A stretch of DNA of 50,514 nt, taken from positions 1 to 50,514 of the forward strand of contig JBEKIF010000032.1 in the NCBI GenBank assembly GCA_050011895.1. Direction: 5' to 3'. The position numbers and the translations under genes are program-made. The notes below the pieces were generated by a model. That model was not told the origin of the DNA and did not search any database. It was given only the letters and a program-made list of their open reading frames with translations. Positions 8,779-17,353 of this stretch are shown piece by piece. The number at the start of each line of letters is the position of its first letter. Positions within the stretch are counted from its first letter, which is position 1. This DNA comes from DATBGO01 sp050011895. GTDB lineage: Bacteria > Actinomycetota > Actinomycetes > Streptosporangiales > Streptosporangiaceae.

Positions 8779-8840
8779 TATCGACCGGCGATGGCGCCAG
8801 CAGGCAGCCGCGCCCCGCACTAACGGAAGAGGGGTAAGCC

Positions 8841-10625
8841 ATGACGACGGTCGATAACACCGGCGTAGTGGAGATGGCCTGGGACCCGATCACCCGCATC
8901 GTCGGCAGCCTGGGCATCTACACCAAGATTGACTTTAAGCAGAAGCAGGTCGTCGAGTGCCACAGCACCTCGTCGATCTTCCGCGGCTACAGCATCTTCA
9001 TGAAGGGCAAGGACCCGAGGGACGCGCACTTCATCACGAGCCGCATCTGCGGCATCTGCGGCGACAACCACGCGACCTGCTCGGTCTACAACCAGAACAT
9101 GGCGTACGGGGTGCGGCCGCCGCACCTGGGCGAGTGGATCATCAACCTGGGCGAGTCCGCCGAGTACATGTTCGACCACAACATCTTCCAGGAGAACCTG
9201 GTCGGGGTGGACTTCTGCGAGCGGATGGTGGCCGAGACCAATCCGGGCGTGCTCGAGCTGGCCAACCGGACCGAGGCGCCGCACGCCGCCGAGCACGGCT
9301 ACAAGTGCATCGGCGACATCATGCGCTCGCTCAACCCGCTGGAAGGCGAGTTCTACCGCGAGGCCCTCCAGGTCAGCCGGTCAACCAGGGAGATGTTCTG
9401 CCTGATGGAGGGGCGGCACGTGCACCCCTCGACGCTCTACCCGGGCGGCGTCGGCACCACCGCGACCGTGCAGTTGTTCACCGACTACCTCACCAGGCTG
9501 ATGCGCTACGTGGAGTTCATGAAGCGCGTCGTGCCGATGCACGATGACCTGTTCGACTTCTTCTACGAGGCGCTGCCCGGCTACGAGGAAGTGGGCCGCC
9601 GCCAGGCCGACCTGGTCTGCTGGGGCAGCCTGAACGACCCCGCGCACTGCGACTTCAGGTACGAGAACATGACCGACTGGGGCCGGAAGATGTTCGTCAG
9701 CCCCGGTGTCATCCGCGACGGCCAGCTGCTCACCAACGACCTCGTCGAGATCAACCTGGGCATCCGCATCCTGCTCGGCAGCTCCTACTACGAGGACTGG
9801 GAAGACCAGCCGATGTTCGTGACCCGCGATCCGCTGGGCAACCCGGTCGACCGCAGGCACCCGTGGAACCAGCACACGATCCCCCGGCCGGCCAAGCGCG
9901 ACTTCGACGGCAAGTACAGCTGGGTCATGTCGCCACGCTGGTTCGACGGTACCGACCACCTCGCCGCCGACACCGGCGGCGGCCCGATCGCCAGGCTCTG
10001 GGCGACCGCGCTTGGCGGCCTGGTCGACTTCGGCTACGTGAAGTCCACCGGCCACAGCGTGCTGATCAACCTGCCCAGGACCATGAGCAGGCCGGAGACC
10101 ACCTTCGAGTGGAAGATCCCGGAGGACAAGCAGGGCCGCCCGCTGTCGAATGCCATCGAGCGGGACCGGGCGCGCACCTACTTCCAGGCGTACTCGGCGG
10201 CGGCCGCCCTGCACTTCACCGAGAAGGCGCTCGCCGAGATCCGGGCCGGGAACACCAAGACCTGGGAGCCGTTCACCGTGCCCGACGAAGCGAACAGCTG
10301 CGGGTTCACCGAGGCCGTCCGCGGTGTCCTGTCACACCACATGGTGATCCGCGAAGGCAAGATCGCCAATTACCACCCGTACCCGCCGACCCCGTGGAAC
10401 GCGAGCGTCCGGGACAGCTTCGGCACCCCAGGGCCCTATGAGGACGCGGTCCAGAACACCCCGATCTTCGAGGAGAACCCGCCGGACCGGTTCAAGGGGA
10501 TCGACATCATGCGGGCGGTGCGCAGCTTCGACCCGTGCCTGCCCTGCGGCGTGCACATGTACCTCGGCGACGGCAAGGTCCTCGACAAGGTGCACTCGCC
10601 GATGACGGTCACCTTGTCCACCTGA
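8841..10625 (+). CDS. hhyL: Group 1h [NiFe]-hydrogenase large subunit HhyL
   Basis: The 594-residue catalytic subunit oxidises H2. The L1 motif RICGICGDNHATC gives C70 and C73. The L2 motif DPCLPCGVH gives C566 and C569. Together these four Cys hold the NiFe centre. After His572 a 22-residue tail (MYLGDG...) remains, the expected substrate of the maturation protease encoded at 3723-4259. The long insertions and L2 wording fit the group 1h (formerly group 5) high-affinity, oxygen-insensitive class. This class scavenges atmospheric H2 in Streptomyces and Mycobacterium. A Shine-Dalgarno (gaagagggg) precedes the ATG. Confidence 0.97.
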   Translation: MTTVDNTGVVEMAWDPITRIVGSLGIYTKIDFKQKQVVECHSTSSIFRGYSIFMKGKDPRDAHFITSRICGICGDNHATCSVYNQNMAYGVRPPHLGEWIINLGESAEYMFDHNIFQENLVGVDFCERMVAETNPGVLELANRTEAPHAAEHGYKCIGDIMRSLNPLEGEFYREALQVSRSTREMFCLMEGRHVHPSTLYPGGVGTTATVQLFTDYLTRLMRYVEFMKRVVPMHDDLFDFFYEALPGYEEVGRRQADLVCWGSLNDPAHCDFRYENMTDWGRKMFVSPGVIRDGQLLTNDLVEINLGIRILLGSSYYEDWEDQPMFVTRDPLGNPVDRRHPWNQHTIPRPAKRDFDGKYSWVMSPRWFDGTDHLAADTGGGPIARLWATALGGLVDFGYVKSTGHSVLINLPRTMSRPETTFEWKIPEDKQGRPLSNAIERDRARTYFQAYSAAAALHFTEKALAEIRAGNTKTWEPFTVPDEANSCGFTEAVRGVLSHHMVIREGKIANYHPYPPTPWNASVRDSFGTPGPYEDAVQNTPIFEENPPDRFKGIDIMRAVRSFDPCLPCGVHMYLGDGKVLDKVHSPMTVTLST

Positions 10626-10632
10626 CCCTTCC

Positions 10633-10778
10633 GGGCCGCCTCCTGATCGGGGGCGGCCCCGGCCGCACCGTCCGGATCGGGCCGGTCCCGGCGCTCGCGC
10701 TGGATTCCCGGCCCGGCTATCCGGCCCGGCTTCCCGTCCGGCCTCCCCGCGGGGCGGGCCGAAAGGCCGGGCGGGGAG
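10633..10778 (+). other. Two hairpins in the hhyL-hhyE intergenic segment
   Basis: Hairpin 1 pairs GGGCCGCC (10633-10640) with GGCGGCCC (10652-10659). Hairpin 2 pairs CTCCCCGC (10743-10750) with GCGGGGAG (10771-10778) and encloses GGCC-GAAA-GGCC, a GNRA-type loop. No U tract follows. They may attenuate or process the mRNA between the structural genes and hhyE, giving unequal expression. Function is inferred from sequence only. Confidence 0.45.
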
Positions 10779-10813
10779 ACCGGAACCCCCTGGCATACGG
10801 AGGCGAACCGCAT

Positions 10814-11773
10814 TTGACCGGCGTGCGAGATGTCGGGGAACGAGTGGAGCAACTGCTCGCCGGGCTCAGGTCGGCCGGCGGCAGCACCGGGCAGGCCGCC
10901 GAGGAACTTGTCAGCCTGCTGGTCGGCCTCTACGGCGACGGGCTCGGCCGGATCGTGGCCGCGCTGTCCGAGGCGGGCCCGGACGGTGCCGCGCTGCTGG
11001 CCAAACTGACCGCTGATCCGCTGGTGGAGAGCCTGCTGTTGCTGCACGACCTGCACCCGCTTGATGTCGGCGCGCGGATCCAGCGGGCCCTGGACCAGGT
11101 CAGGCCGTATCTCGGTTCGCACGCGGGCGGGGTCCAGTATCTCGGCGTGCGCGATGGCGTGGCGCGGTTGCGGCTGGAGGGCAGCTGCCATGGCTGCCCG
11201 TCCTCGACGGCCACCGTCCAGCTGGCCATCACCGGCGCGGTGCGGGACGCGGCGCCTGAGGTCACCGATGTCGTGGTGGAAGGGGTGACCGAACCGCCCG
11301 GCGCGGCGCTGCTGCAGATCGGCCAGCGGCCGGCGGCCGGCCCGCCTGGTGCGGGTGGCGCGGGCAGAGCGGGCGGTGCGGGCGGCGCGGGCGGTCCCGG
11401 CGGCGGGCCGGGCGGGCCTGGCGCCCCGGCCGGGCCGCCAGGCGCCGGCGACGTCAGCTGGGTGACCCTGCCGAACATCGGGCCGCCAAGTGCGCGGCCC
11501 GTCGCTGCCTCGGCTGCCGGCCTGGCGGTGCTGGTCTGCGCCGTGCGCGGCACGCTGTACGCCTACCGCGATGCGTGCGCGGCCTGCGGGTCCTCGCTGG
11601 CCAGCGGGATCCTCGACCGTGAGCTGCTGACCTGCCCGGCCTGCGCTGCGGTCTACAACGTCCGGCTGGCCGGCCGGGAGACCGGCGAGACGGCACTGCA
11701 CCTCGACCCGCTGCCGCTGCTGACCGACAGCCAGGGCGTGCGGGTCGCCGTGCCGGAAGCGGTGCGGACGTGA
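10814..11773 (+). CDS. hhyE: NifU/Rieske-like iron-sulfur protein of the hydrogenase (HhyE)
   Basis: A 319-residue two-domain protein. Residues about 85-160 form a NifU C-terminal-type domain with the SCHGCPS motif (C125, C128). A Gly/Pro/Ala linker (about 172-213) follows, then a Rieske-like domain with C255-x2-C258 and C274-x2-C277. The start at TTG 10814 is preceded by GGAGG (10799-10803) at 10 bp. A GTG 9 bp later is the alternative. In M. smegmatis, comparable proteins (HucE/HhyE) are needed for hydrogenase activity and are proposed to relay electrons. The second domain has Cys in all four metal positions, so a rubredoxin-like or zinc site is possible instead of a Rieske cluster. Confidence 0.85.
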   Translation: MTGVRDVGERVEQLLAGLRSAGGSTGQAAEELVSLLVGLYGDGLGRIVAALSEAGPDGAALLAKLTADPLVESLLLLHDLHPLDVGARIQRALDQVRPYLGSHAGGVQYLGVRDGVARLRLEGSCHGCPSSTATVQLAITGAVRDAAPEVTDVVVEGVTEPPGAALLQIGQRPAAGPPGAGGAGRAGGAGGAGGPGGGPGGPGAPAGPPGAGDVSWVTLPNIGPPSARPVAASAAGLAVLVCAVRGTLYAYRDACAACGSSLASGILDRELLTCPACAAVYNVRLAGRETGETALHLDPLPLLTDSQGVRVAVPEAVRT

Positions 11774-12468
11774 CCGGCGGCACCGGCCTGGACAGGTTCG
11801 TCCGCGCCTCCGGCCCGCCGGCGGCCACGACCGTCCCGGCGGGCGGCCAGGCTGAGGCCGTCCTGCCGCAGCCTGGTCAGCCCGGTCCCGGCGGCGTGCG
11901 GGAGGCCTGCGAGATGTGCGCCACGCCGGTACCGGCCGAGCACGGCCACGTGGCCGACCTGGAGCACGCCACGCTGCTGTGCGCCTGCCGGGCGTGCTAC
12001 CTGCTGTTCACCCAGCCCCAGGCGGGGCGCGGACGGTACCGGACGGTGCCCGACCGCTACCTCGCCGACCCGGCGAGGCGGCTGTCGGCCGCCGACTGGG
12101 ATGCGCTCGAGATTCCCGTAGGGCTGGCGTTCTTCCTGCGCAGCTCGCTGCGGGAGGAAGTCGCCGGGTTCTATCCGAGCCCCGCCGGGGCCACCGAGTG
12201 CAGGCTGGACCTGCAGGCGTGGCGCCAGCTCGCGGCTGCTCATCCGCTACTGGGCGCCGCCGCATCGGACGTGGAGGCCGTCCTGATCAGCCGCACCGAC
12301 TCCGGTGTCGAGTGCTTTCTGGTCCCGATCGACGCGTGCTACGAGCTCGCCGGGCGGATGCGCTTGCATTGGCGCGGCTTCGACGGCGGATCGGAAGCCA
12401 GGGCAAGTATCGCCGAGTTCCTCGAAACCGTCCGATCCCGGGCGCGCGCTTTCAGCCAGGATTCCTGA
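11770..12468 (+). CDS. DUF5947-type hydrogenase-associated protein
   Basis: A 232-residue protein starting at GTG 11770, overlapping the hhyE stop as GTGA. After a disordered Pro/Gly-rich lead (about 1-42) it has a metal-site pattern: C47-x2-C50, then C71-x-C73-x2-C76, with His residues between. The remaining 150 residues look globular, without motifs I recognise. It matches my memory of DUF5947, a family found beside actinobacterial hydrogenases. It may be an FeS or zinc protein acting with HhyE. No function is established. Confidence 0.72.
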   Translation: MTGGTGLDRFVRASGPPAATTVPAGGQAEAVLPQPGQPGPGGVREACEMCATPVPAEHGHVADLEHATLLCACRACYLLFTQPQAGRGRYRTVPDRYLADPARRLSAADWDALEIPVGLAFFLRSSLREEVAGFYPSPAGATECRLDLQAWRQLAAAHPLLGAAASDVEAVLISRTDSGVECFLVPIDACYELAGRMRLHWRGFDGGSEARASIAEFLETVRSRARAFSQDS

Positions 12469-12469
12469 G

Positions 12470-13120
12470 ATGGCCGAACTCGTCTTCGACTGTACCGGCG
12501 CCCGGCCGGAACGGTACGCGGTGGTGCCGTCGATGACGTTCGTGCTGCGGATCAGCGAGACCACCGGGCAGCAGGTGGATGCGATAGCGCTGCGCTGCCA
12601 GCTCAGGATCGAGCCCGCCAGGCGGCGCTACAGCGACGCTGAGGCGCAGCGGCTGAATGACCTCTTCGGCGACACGCAGCGCTGGGCCGAGACGCTCAAG
12701 CCACTCCAGTTCACCACCGTGTCGATCATGGTTCCCGGCTTTACCGGCAGTACCGAGATCGACCTTCCCGTGACCTTCACCTACGACCTGGATATCGGCT
12801 CGACCAGGTACTTCGCTGGCCTGGAGGCGGGTGAGGTGCCGCTGCTCTTGCTGTTCAGCGGCACGATTTTCAGTATCGCCGACGGCAAGCTGCGGGTTCA
12901 GCAGGTGCCGTGGAGCAAGGAGACCTCCTACCGGCTCCCGGTCAGCATCTGGCGGGAGGCCATCGACGCCCACTTCCCGAACTCCGCCTGGATAAAGATG
13001 AGCCGGGAAACGCTGGACGAGCTGCAGCGCTTCAAGACCCGGCAGGCGCTGCCAACCTGGGACGCCACGGTGACCGAGCTGCTGGCCAGGGCAGCTGGGC
13101 GATCGGACCAGCGGTCATGA
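12470..13120 (+). CDS. DUF6084-type hydrogenase-associated protein
   Basis: A 216-residue protein starting at ATG 12470, just after the DUF5947 gene stop. It looks beta-rich and cytosolic (MAELVFDCTGARPERYAV...), with aromatic and acidic blocks and only two Cys and no CxxC motif, so a metal site is unlikely. It matches my memory of DUF6084, which co-occurs with DUF5947 near group 1h hydrogenases. The stop overlaps the next start as ATGA, so the operon continues. The role is unknown: a scaffold or assembly factor is as far as I would go. Confidence 0.7.
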   Translation: MAELVFDCTGARPERYAVVPSMTFVLRISETTGQQVDAIALRCQLRIEPARRRYSDAEAQRLNDLFGDTQRWAETLKPLQFTTVSIMVPGFTGSTEIDLPVTFTYDLDIGSTRYFAGLEAGEVPLLLLFSGTIFSIADGKLRVQQVPWSKETSYRLPVSIWREAIDAHFPNSAWIKMSRETLDELQRFKTRQALPTWDATVTELLARAAGRSDQRS

Positions 13121-14694
13121 GACCTCAGTCGGCTTATCTGGCCCATGCCCGCAAGGTCGCCGACGCCATCTTGTACGAGGGCTACCTGCTGTACCCGTAC
13201 CACAAGGCGGCGCAGAAGAACCAGGTCAGGTTCCAGTTCGGCGTGCTGATGCCGCCCGCTTACGGGGCGATCGACGACTGCGAGCCTTCGGCCAGCCAGA
13301 CCGAGTGCCTGCTGGAGTGCCCGGACGACGCCCAGGTGCGCGTGCTGGTCCGCTTCCTGCAGCTGCGGCGGCGGGTGGTGCAGGCTGTCGCGCCTGACAC
13401 CGGCGGCTGGCACGAGGTCGCATCGCTGACGGTGGCCGGCACCGAATACACGACCTGGGAAGAGGCAACCGAACGCGAGCAGTGGACGGCGCTATCCGTC
13501 GGCGACCTGCTCGGCCAGGACCGGTTTGTGGAGTTCCACATCGGGTCCGGCGAAGCCAGCCAGGATCTGGCCGACTCCCGCGGACAACGGGCCGGCCGGC
13601 TGGTCCACCGGTGGAGCGGGATCGGCGGCGTCATCGGCCTGCACGCCGAGCGGGTGGCGGGTCCCTATGGGGCGCTACGGCTGCGGATCAGGGTCGAGAA
13701 CGACACGACGCCGCAGGCACCCCTGCAGAGCAGGGACGACGCCCTGCGGCACGCCATGATCGGTGCGCATTCGCTGATCTGGGTGCCGGGCGGGAGGTTC
13801 CTTTCCATGACCGACCCGCCCGAGTGGGCCGCCGCTGAGGTCGCCGCGTGCGTCAACGCCGGCACCTGGCCGGTGCTGGCCGGCCCGCCGGACTGCCGTG
13901 ACCTCCTGCTGTCCTCGCCGGTGATCCTCTACGACCACCCGGAGGTGGCGGCGGAAAGCGCCGGTGAGCTGTTCGACGCCACCGAGATCGATGAGATCCT
14001 CACCCTGCGGACGCTCGCACTGACTGATGCGGAGAAGCAGCAGGCGCGCGCGACTGACCCGCGGGCGGCGCAGATCATGGACCGGCTGGCGGGGATGCCG
14101 CCGGAGATGCTTGAACGAATGCACGGCGCGATCCGCTACCTGGAATCAGCGCCCGCTGGTGCGGGCGCTGAGCCGGCGGGCGAGCCTGCGCAGCAGGTGC
14201 CTGCCCAGGACCAGCTGGCTGTCGCAGGCGAGATGCCCTCAGCGGGCCTGGCGCCCGCCCAGGGCCTGGCGCCCGCCCAGGGCCTGGCGCCCGGCCGGCC
14301 GTCGGTGCCCTGGTGGGATCCGGGGTCCGACAGCTCAGTGTCGCCGGAGACGGATCACGTTGTGATCACCGGGGTCCGGGTGGCCCGTGGCAGCCGCGTG
14401 CGAATGCGTCCCGGCTCGCGGCGTGCTGACGCGCAGGACCTGTTCCTCGTCGGCCGCGAGGCAGTGGTCGAGGCGGTGCTGCACGACGTCGACGGCCAGG
14501 TCCACGTGGCCGTGAGCCCGGAGAATGATCCCGCCGCCGACCTGCAGCGCAGTCATGGCAGGTTCCTGTACTTCGCCCCCGATGAGATCGAACCGATCGA
14601 TGAGCCCACTGAGCTGACTGGGCCCATCGAGCCCGTCAAGCCCATCGAGCCCGCCGGGCCCGGTCGGGCCAGGCATGAACGCAGCCCGGGGTAG
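13117..14694 (+). CDS. Large hydrogenase-operon protein of unknown function
   Basis: A 525-residue protein starting at ATG 13117, overlapping the DUF6084 gene as ATGA. Residues about 1-345 look globular (LAHARKVADAILYEGYLLYPYH near the start, GRFLSMTDPP in the middle). Residues about 345-425 are Ala/Pro/Gly-rich and include three GLAPAQ-type repeats. Residues about 425-490 form another folded segment (VVITGVRVARGSRVRMRPG). The end is a Pro/Glu repeat, IEPV/IEPA. No membrane segment or catalytic motif is recognised. Similar long unknowns occur next to group 1h hydrogenases in actinomycetes. The conserved operon position suggests a dedicated role in assembly or electron transfer. Confidence 0.75.
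   Translation: MRPQSAYLAHARKVADAILYEGYLLYPYHKAAQKNQVRFQFGVLMPPAYGAIDDCEPSASQTECLLECPDDAQVRVLVRFLQLRRRVVQAVAPDTGGWHEVASLTVAGTEYTTWEEATEREQWTALSVGDLLGQDRFVEFHIGSGEASQDLADSRGQRAGRLVHRWSGIGGVIGLHAERVAGPYGALRLRIRVENDTTPQAPLQSRDDALRHAMIGAHSLIWVPGGRFLSMTDPPEWAAAEVAACVNAGTWPVLAGPPDCRDLLLSSPVILYDHPEVAAESAGELFDATEIDEILTLRTLALTDAEKQQARATDPRAAQIMDRLAGMPPEMLERMHGAIRYLESAPAGAGAEPAGEPAQQVPAQDQLAVAGEMPSAGLAPAQGLAPAQGLAPGRPSVPWWDPGSDSSVSPETDHVVITGVRVARGSRVRMRPGSRRADAQDLFLVGREAVVEAVLHDVDGQVHVAVSPENDPAADLQRSHGRFLYFAPDEIEPIDEPTELTGPIEPVKPIEPAGPGRARHERSPG
14245..14293. repeat. 18-bp repeat in the 525-residue hydrogenase-operon gene
   Basis: Two perfect copies and a 13-bp partial copy of ggcctggcgcccgcccag, encoding GLAPAQ in the disordered middle of the protein. 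Confidence 0.85.
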
Positions 14695-14724
14695 GCCCGG
14701 AGACCGGTCAGAGGAGGAAACGGC

Positions 14725-14829
14725 ATGATCAGCAGGCTTATCAAGGCAGCGTTGCTCGCGGTGGTTCTTACCGCGATAGTCCAGTCGCTGCCCGACGTGA
14801 AGCGCTACCTCGAGCTGCGCGAGATGTGA
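14725..14829 (+). CDS. 34-residue membrane peptide, DUF6893-like
   Basis: A tiny gene with a strong Shine-Dalgarno (gaggagg, 14711-14717) ahead of ATG 14725. The peptide starts MISRLIKAALLAVVLTAIVQ and ends in a basic/acidic segment (LPDVKRYLELREM). This is a single membrane helix followed by a short RYL-type tail, as in the DUF6893 small proteins I recall from actinobacterial hydrogenase loci. It lies 30 bp after the 525-residue gene. It could tether a soluble hydrogenase complex to the membrane (inference). Confidence 0.65.
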   Translation: MISRLIKAALLAVVLTAIVQSLPDVKRYLELREM

Positions 14830-14884
14830 AGCGGCCGGCGCCGGTGAGCACTCGCATACCAACGTGACGAGGTGAGGCAGGGCT

Positions 14885-15145
14885 ATGGAGACAATCGTCG
14901 GTTTTGTGATCGGCTACCTGGCAGGTTCCCGCGAGGGCCAAGCTGGCGTGGAGCGGCTTCGCGAATCATGGCGCGGGATCAGGAACTCACCGGAAGCGCG
15001 CAAGCTGGTGGGCGAGGCCGTGGGCGTAGCGGAACTAGCCCTTCGCCGGGCCGCAGGCAGCGGCCTGAGCACCACGGCGAGCGGCGTGACCGACGTGCTG
15101 ATGCACAGGTGGGCGGCCGGCAAGAACGACAGGCGCGCGGCCTGA
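14885..15145 (+). CDS. Small YtxH-like protein at the end of the hydrogenase operon
   Basis: An 86-residue protein beginning METIVGFVIGYLAGSREG. A short hydrophobic Gly-rich segment followed by an Arg/Glu-rich amphipathic helix resembles the GxxxG-type start of YtxH-like small membrane proteins. A weak Shine-Dalgarno (gaggtgaggcaggg) precedes the ATG. It lies 55 bp after the 34-residue peptide and is the last rightward gene before the convergent membrane-protein gene. Function unknown. Confidence 0.6.
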   Translation: METIVGFVIGYLAGSREGQAGVERLRESWRGIRNSPEARKLVGEAVGVAELALRRAAGSGLSTTASGVTDVLMHRWAAGKNDRRAA

Positions 15146-15214
15146 CCGCGCCGCCCGGGCACGCCGCCGCGCTGCTGGGGCGGGTGTGGCCGAGGACGGC
15201 AGCACCATGCTGAC

Positions 15215-15231
15215 CGCGGCCGCAGGCCGCG
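15215..15231. terminator. Candidate hairpin between convergent genes
   Basis: CGCGGCC (15215-15221) pairs with GGCCGCG (15225-15231) around a 3-nt loop. It lies in the 139-bp gap between the end of the hydrogenase operon and the convergent gene stop at 15285. There is no U tract, as is usual for high-GC actinobacterial terminators. Confidence 0.4.
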
Positions 15232-15284
15232 CCACGGCCGCACCTGCTCGCCAGGGCTCCGCACCTGCTGACCGGGCGCGGGAT

Positions 15285-17063
15285 TTACCTGGCTGGCGCG
15301 GTCAGCTCGGACACCTGGCCGGGGGCGTCCTGCCCGGGCGGCCCGTTCCTGCGGCGTTTGACAGCGCTGATGATGACGGCGATGCCGAGCGCTCCGGCCG
15401 GCGGGAGGGTGACCAGCGCCGGGAGCTGGTAGCGCCAGGAGAACTCGAACACGTCCGAGGCGATCAGGACGGCTGCGGCGGAGCTGAAGAACAGCAGGCA
15501 GGCCAGGGCGAGCTGGCGCTCGGCCGCGCCGCGGCCACGCCGGGCCACGCTGACCGAGCCGATCAGGCCTGCGATGACAGCCAGAAGGTAAACCGGGCCT
15601 GGAGTGAAGCCCCCCTCCAGCTGGTAGTGCCGCAAGAAGTTGGCAAGCGCAGGAACGATCGTGGCACTGCCACCCATCGAAGGATCGAGCGGCTGATAGC
15701 GGTAGCCGCCCCCGGCCAGCTGATTCTTCAGGCCCACCACGATGACATGCGCCGGGCTGAGGCTGATGGCCTGGCCGTAGGTCGGGTAATTATCCTGGAA
15801 CTGCCAGCGCCAGATCGGGGTATCGCCCGGGCTGGTGGCCCGCTTCACGGCGAACAGCTTGGCCGCATCGGAAGCGACAGACGACAGCACGCTCAGCGGC
15901 TGCTGGGTCAGGACCGCCCGGTTGAAGCTGGACACGTAGTGGGACCTGCTATGGCCGCTCGGCGCGACGTACAAAGAGAGCGGGGAGTTCTCGCTGTGCT
16001 CGAGGCCGTCGGGTCCGAGCGCTTTCTGCCGGGCGGTCGGGCACAGCCCCCGCTCGTAGGCGGGTAGTTTCAAGGTGGCGCAGTCGGCCGCCTCGCCCAT
16101 CCGGCCGTAGACGCCCGACGTGGCGCCCGATCGTGACAGCCTGAAGTGCCCGGTCGCGGCGTATGCGATGCCGCAGTAGAGGAGGATCGGCACAGCGAAT
16201 GCGGCACACAGCGCGGTAGCGCCGACCACGGCGCGGCGCCAGCCGCCGGCCACGATCAGCAGGTAAATCAGCGCCGGGAGGACGAGAATCTCGCCGATCT
16301 GCCGGATCGTGGCCGAAGCGCCGAGCGCGAGGCCAGCCGCGACGGTGAGCCACAGGCTGGGCCGTGGCCGCCACAGCAGCAGCCCAAGCCCGGCGACGAT
16401 GACCCCCTCGAACCAGACGTCGGGCATGATGGTTTGCTCGATTTGCAGCTGGTAGGCGTCCAGCAGCACCGGTGCGACGGCGAGGGCAGCCAGCCAGCGC
16501 GGCGCGCCCCGGCGCAGCAGCATGGCGTAGATTGTCACGGCCATCGCGAGCCCGAGGAGATGCTGTACAGCGGCGACCGTCTCCAGGTTGCCGAACAGCA
16601 AGATCACCTTGAGCGGCACCTTGTACCCGACCGGGTCGGTGCCGGGCCAGCCGTTGTAGAGGTACTTGACCGAATCGATGTACAGCAGCGCGGGTCGGTA
16701 TGCAAGCTGAGCGAGCACCCGCAGCACCAGGCCGGCCAGCAACAGGATCGAGAACAGCCAGTGTCGGCGCGCCGCCAGGATCAGCCGGCTGCCTCGCCGT
16801 GCAGCATTCCGCAGACGGCCGCCGGCCGCCCCAGAGCCGGCCGCGCCTGAGCCAGTGGTCGCAGCGCCCGTCATTCCGGAGCGCGCTGCTCGCGGGCCGC
16901 TGGTTTCCTGGCCGCTGGTTTCCTGGCCGCTGTCTTCCTGGCCGGGAACTGTCCTTGGCATTCGCATGAAGGTCATCCCGATGGTGGGTGGCTGGCGTCC
17001 GGCCGACTGTGAGTACCCGAGGCACGGATACACCTCAGTGGGCTCATTCGTCAGTGTCGTCAT
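15285..17063 (-). CDS. Polytopic membrane protein, GT-C glycosyltransferase-like
   Basis: A 592-residue integral membrane protein. Residues 1 to about 90 are a Gly/Ser/Thr-rich cytosolic lead that includes a 15-bp DNA repeat. About 11 hydrophobic segments follow (for example HWLFSILLLAGLVLRVLAQL). The short motif YIDSVKYLYNG in the first extracytoplasmic loop carries an acidic pair of the kind expected in GT-C transferases. A long loop with conserved Cys/Pro (about 350-480) precedes the last helices. It may transfer a sugar from a lipid carrier, but no substrate can be named. The start at ATG 17063 is chosen from an aggtggg-like Shine-Dalgarno. The upstream frame is open. Confidence 0.65.
   Translation of the reverse strand: MTTLTNEPTEVYPCLGYSQSAGRQPPTIGMTFMRMPRTVPGQEDSGQETSGQETSGPRAARSGMTGAATTGSGAAGSGAAGGRLRNAARRGSRLILAARRHWLFSILLLAGLVLRVLAQLAYRPALLYIDSVKYLYNGWPGTDPVGYKVPLKVILLFGNLETVAAVQHLLGLAMAVTIYAMLLRRGAPRWLAALAVAPVLLDAYQLQIEQTIMPDVWFEGVIVAGLGLLLWRPRPSLWLTVAAGLALGASATIRQIGEILVLPALIYLLIVAGGWRRAVVGATALCAAFAVPILLYCGIAYAATGHFRLSRSGATSGVYGRMGEAADCATLKLPAYERGLCPTARQKALGPDGLEHSENSPLSLYVAPSGHSRSHYVSSFNRAVLTQQPLSVLSSVASDAAKLFAVKRATSPGDTPIWRWQFQDNYPTYGQAISLSPAHVIVVGLKNQLAGGGYRYQPLDPSMGGSATIVPALANFLRHYQLEGGFTPGPVYLLAVIAGLIGSVSVARRGRGAAERQLALACLLFFSSAAAVLIASDVFEFSWRYQLPALVTLPPAGALGIAVIISAVKRRRNGPPGQDAPGQVSELTAPAR
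16899..16943. repeat. 15-bp tandem repeat in the lead of the membrane protein gene
   Basis: Three copies of gctggtttcctggcc (the third with changes). On the minus strand they encode GQETS/GQEDS in the cytosolic N-terminal region. Confidence 0.85.
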
Positions 17064-17353
17064 CGAGCGACCCACCTGTGCGCCCGGAACCGCCCTGGTG
17101 AGCCTACCGGAGCGTGCGCACAGAGCTGGAGACAAAGCCTATCGCTCGCCGTGTTCTGGCGCTTCCCGCTTCAGTAGCTGCTGGCGATGCGGCGTCGGCA
17201 GCCAGGCGTAGCCTCGCCACCATGTATGCCCGGGTGCGCGATCCTGCGGCTGGCTGGGCGCCGCTGCGCGCCCAGGTAGCCGCCCTGGCGCCCAGGCTGA
17301 GCGCGCCGCCCCCCCGTTCAGGCCGCTGCGCCGTCGCGGCTCCTGGCGTCCGC

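Noticed and set aside
9381..10214. 277-codon minus-strand frame inside hhyL
   Set aside because: Antisense of a clear large-subunit gene, with no Shine-Dalgarno or motif.
15186..16067. 293-codon plus-strand frame
   Set aside because: Antisense of the polytopic membrane protein, whose hydrophobic segments are clear on the minus strand.
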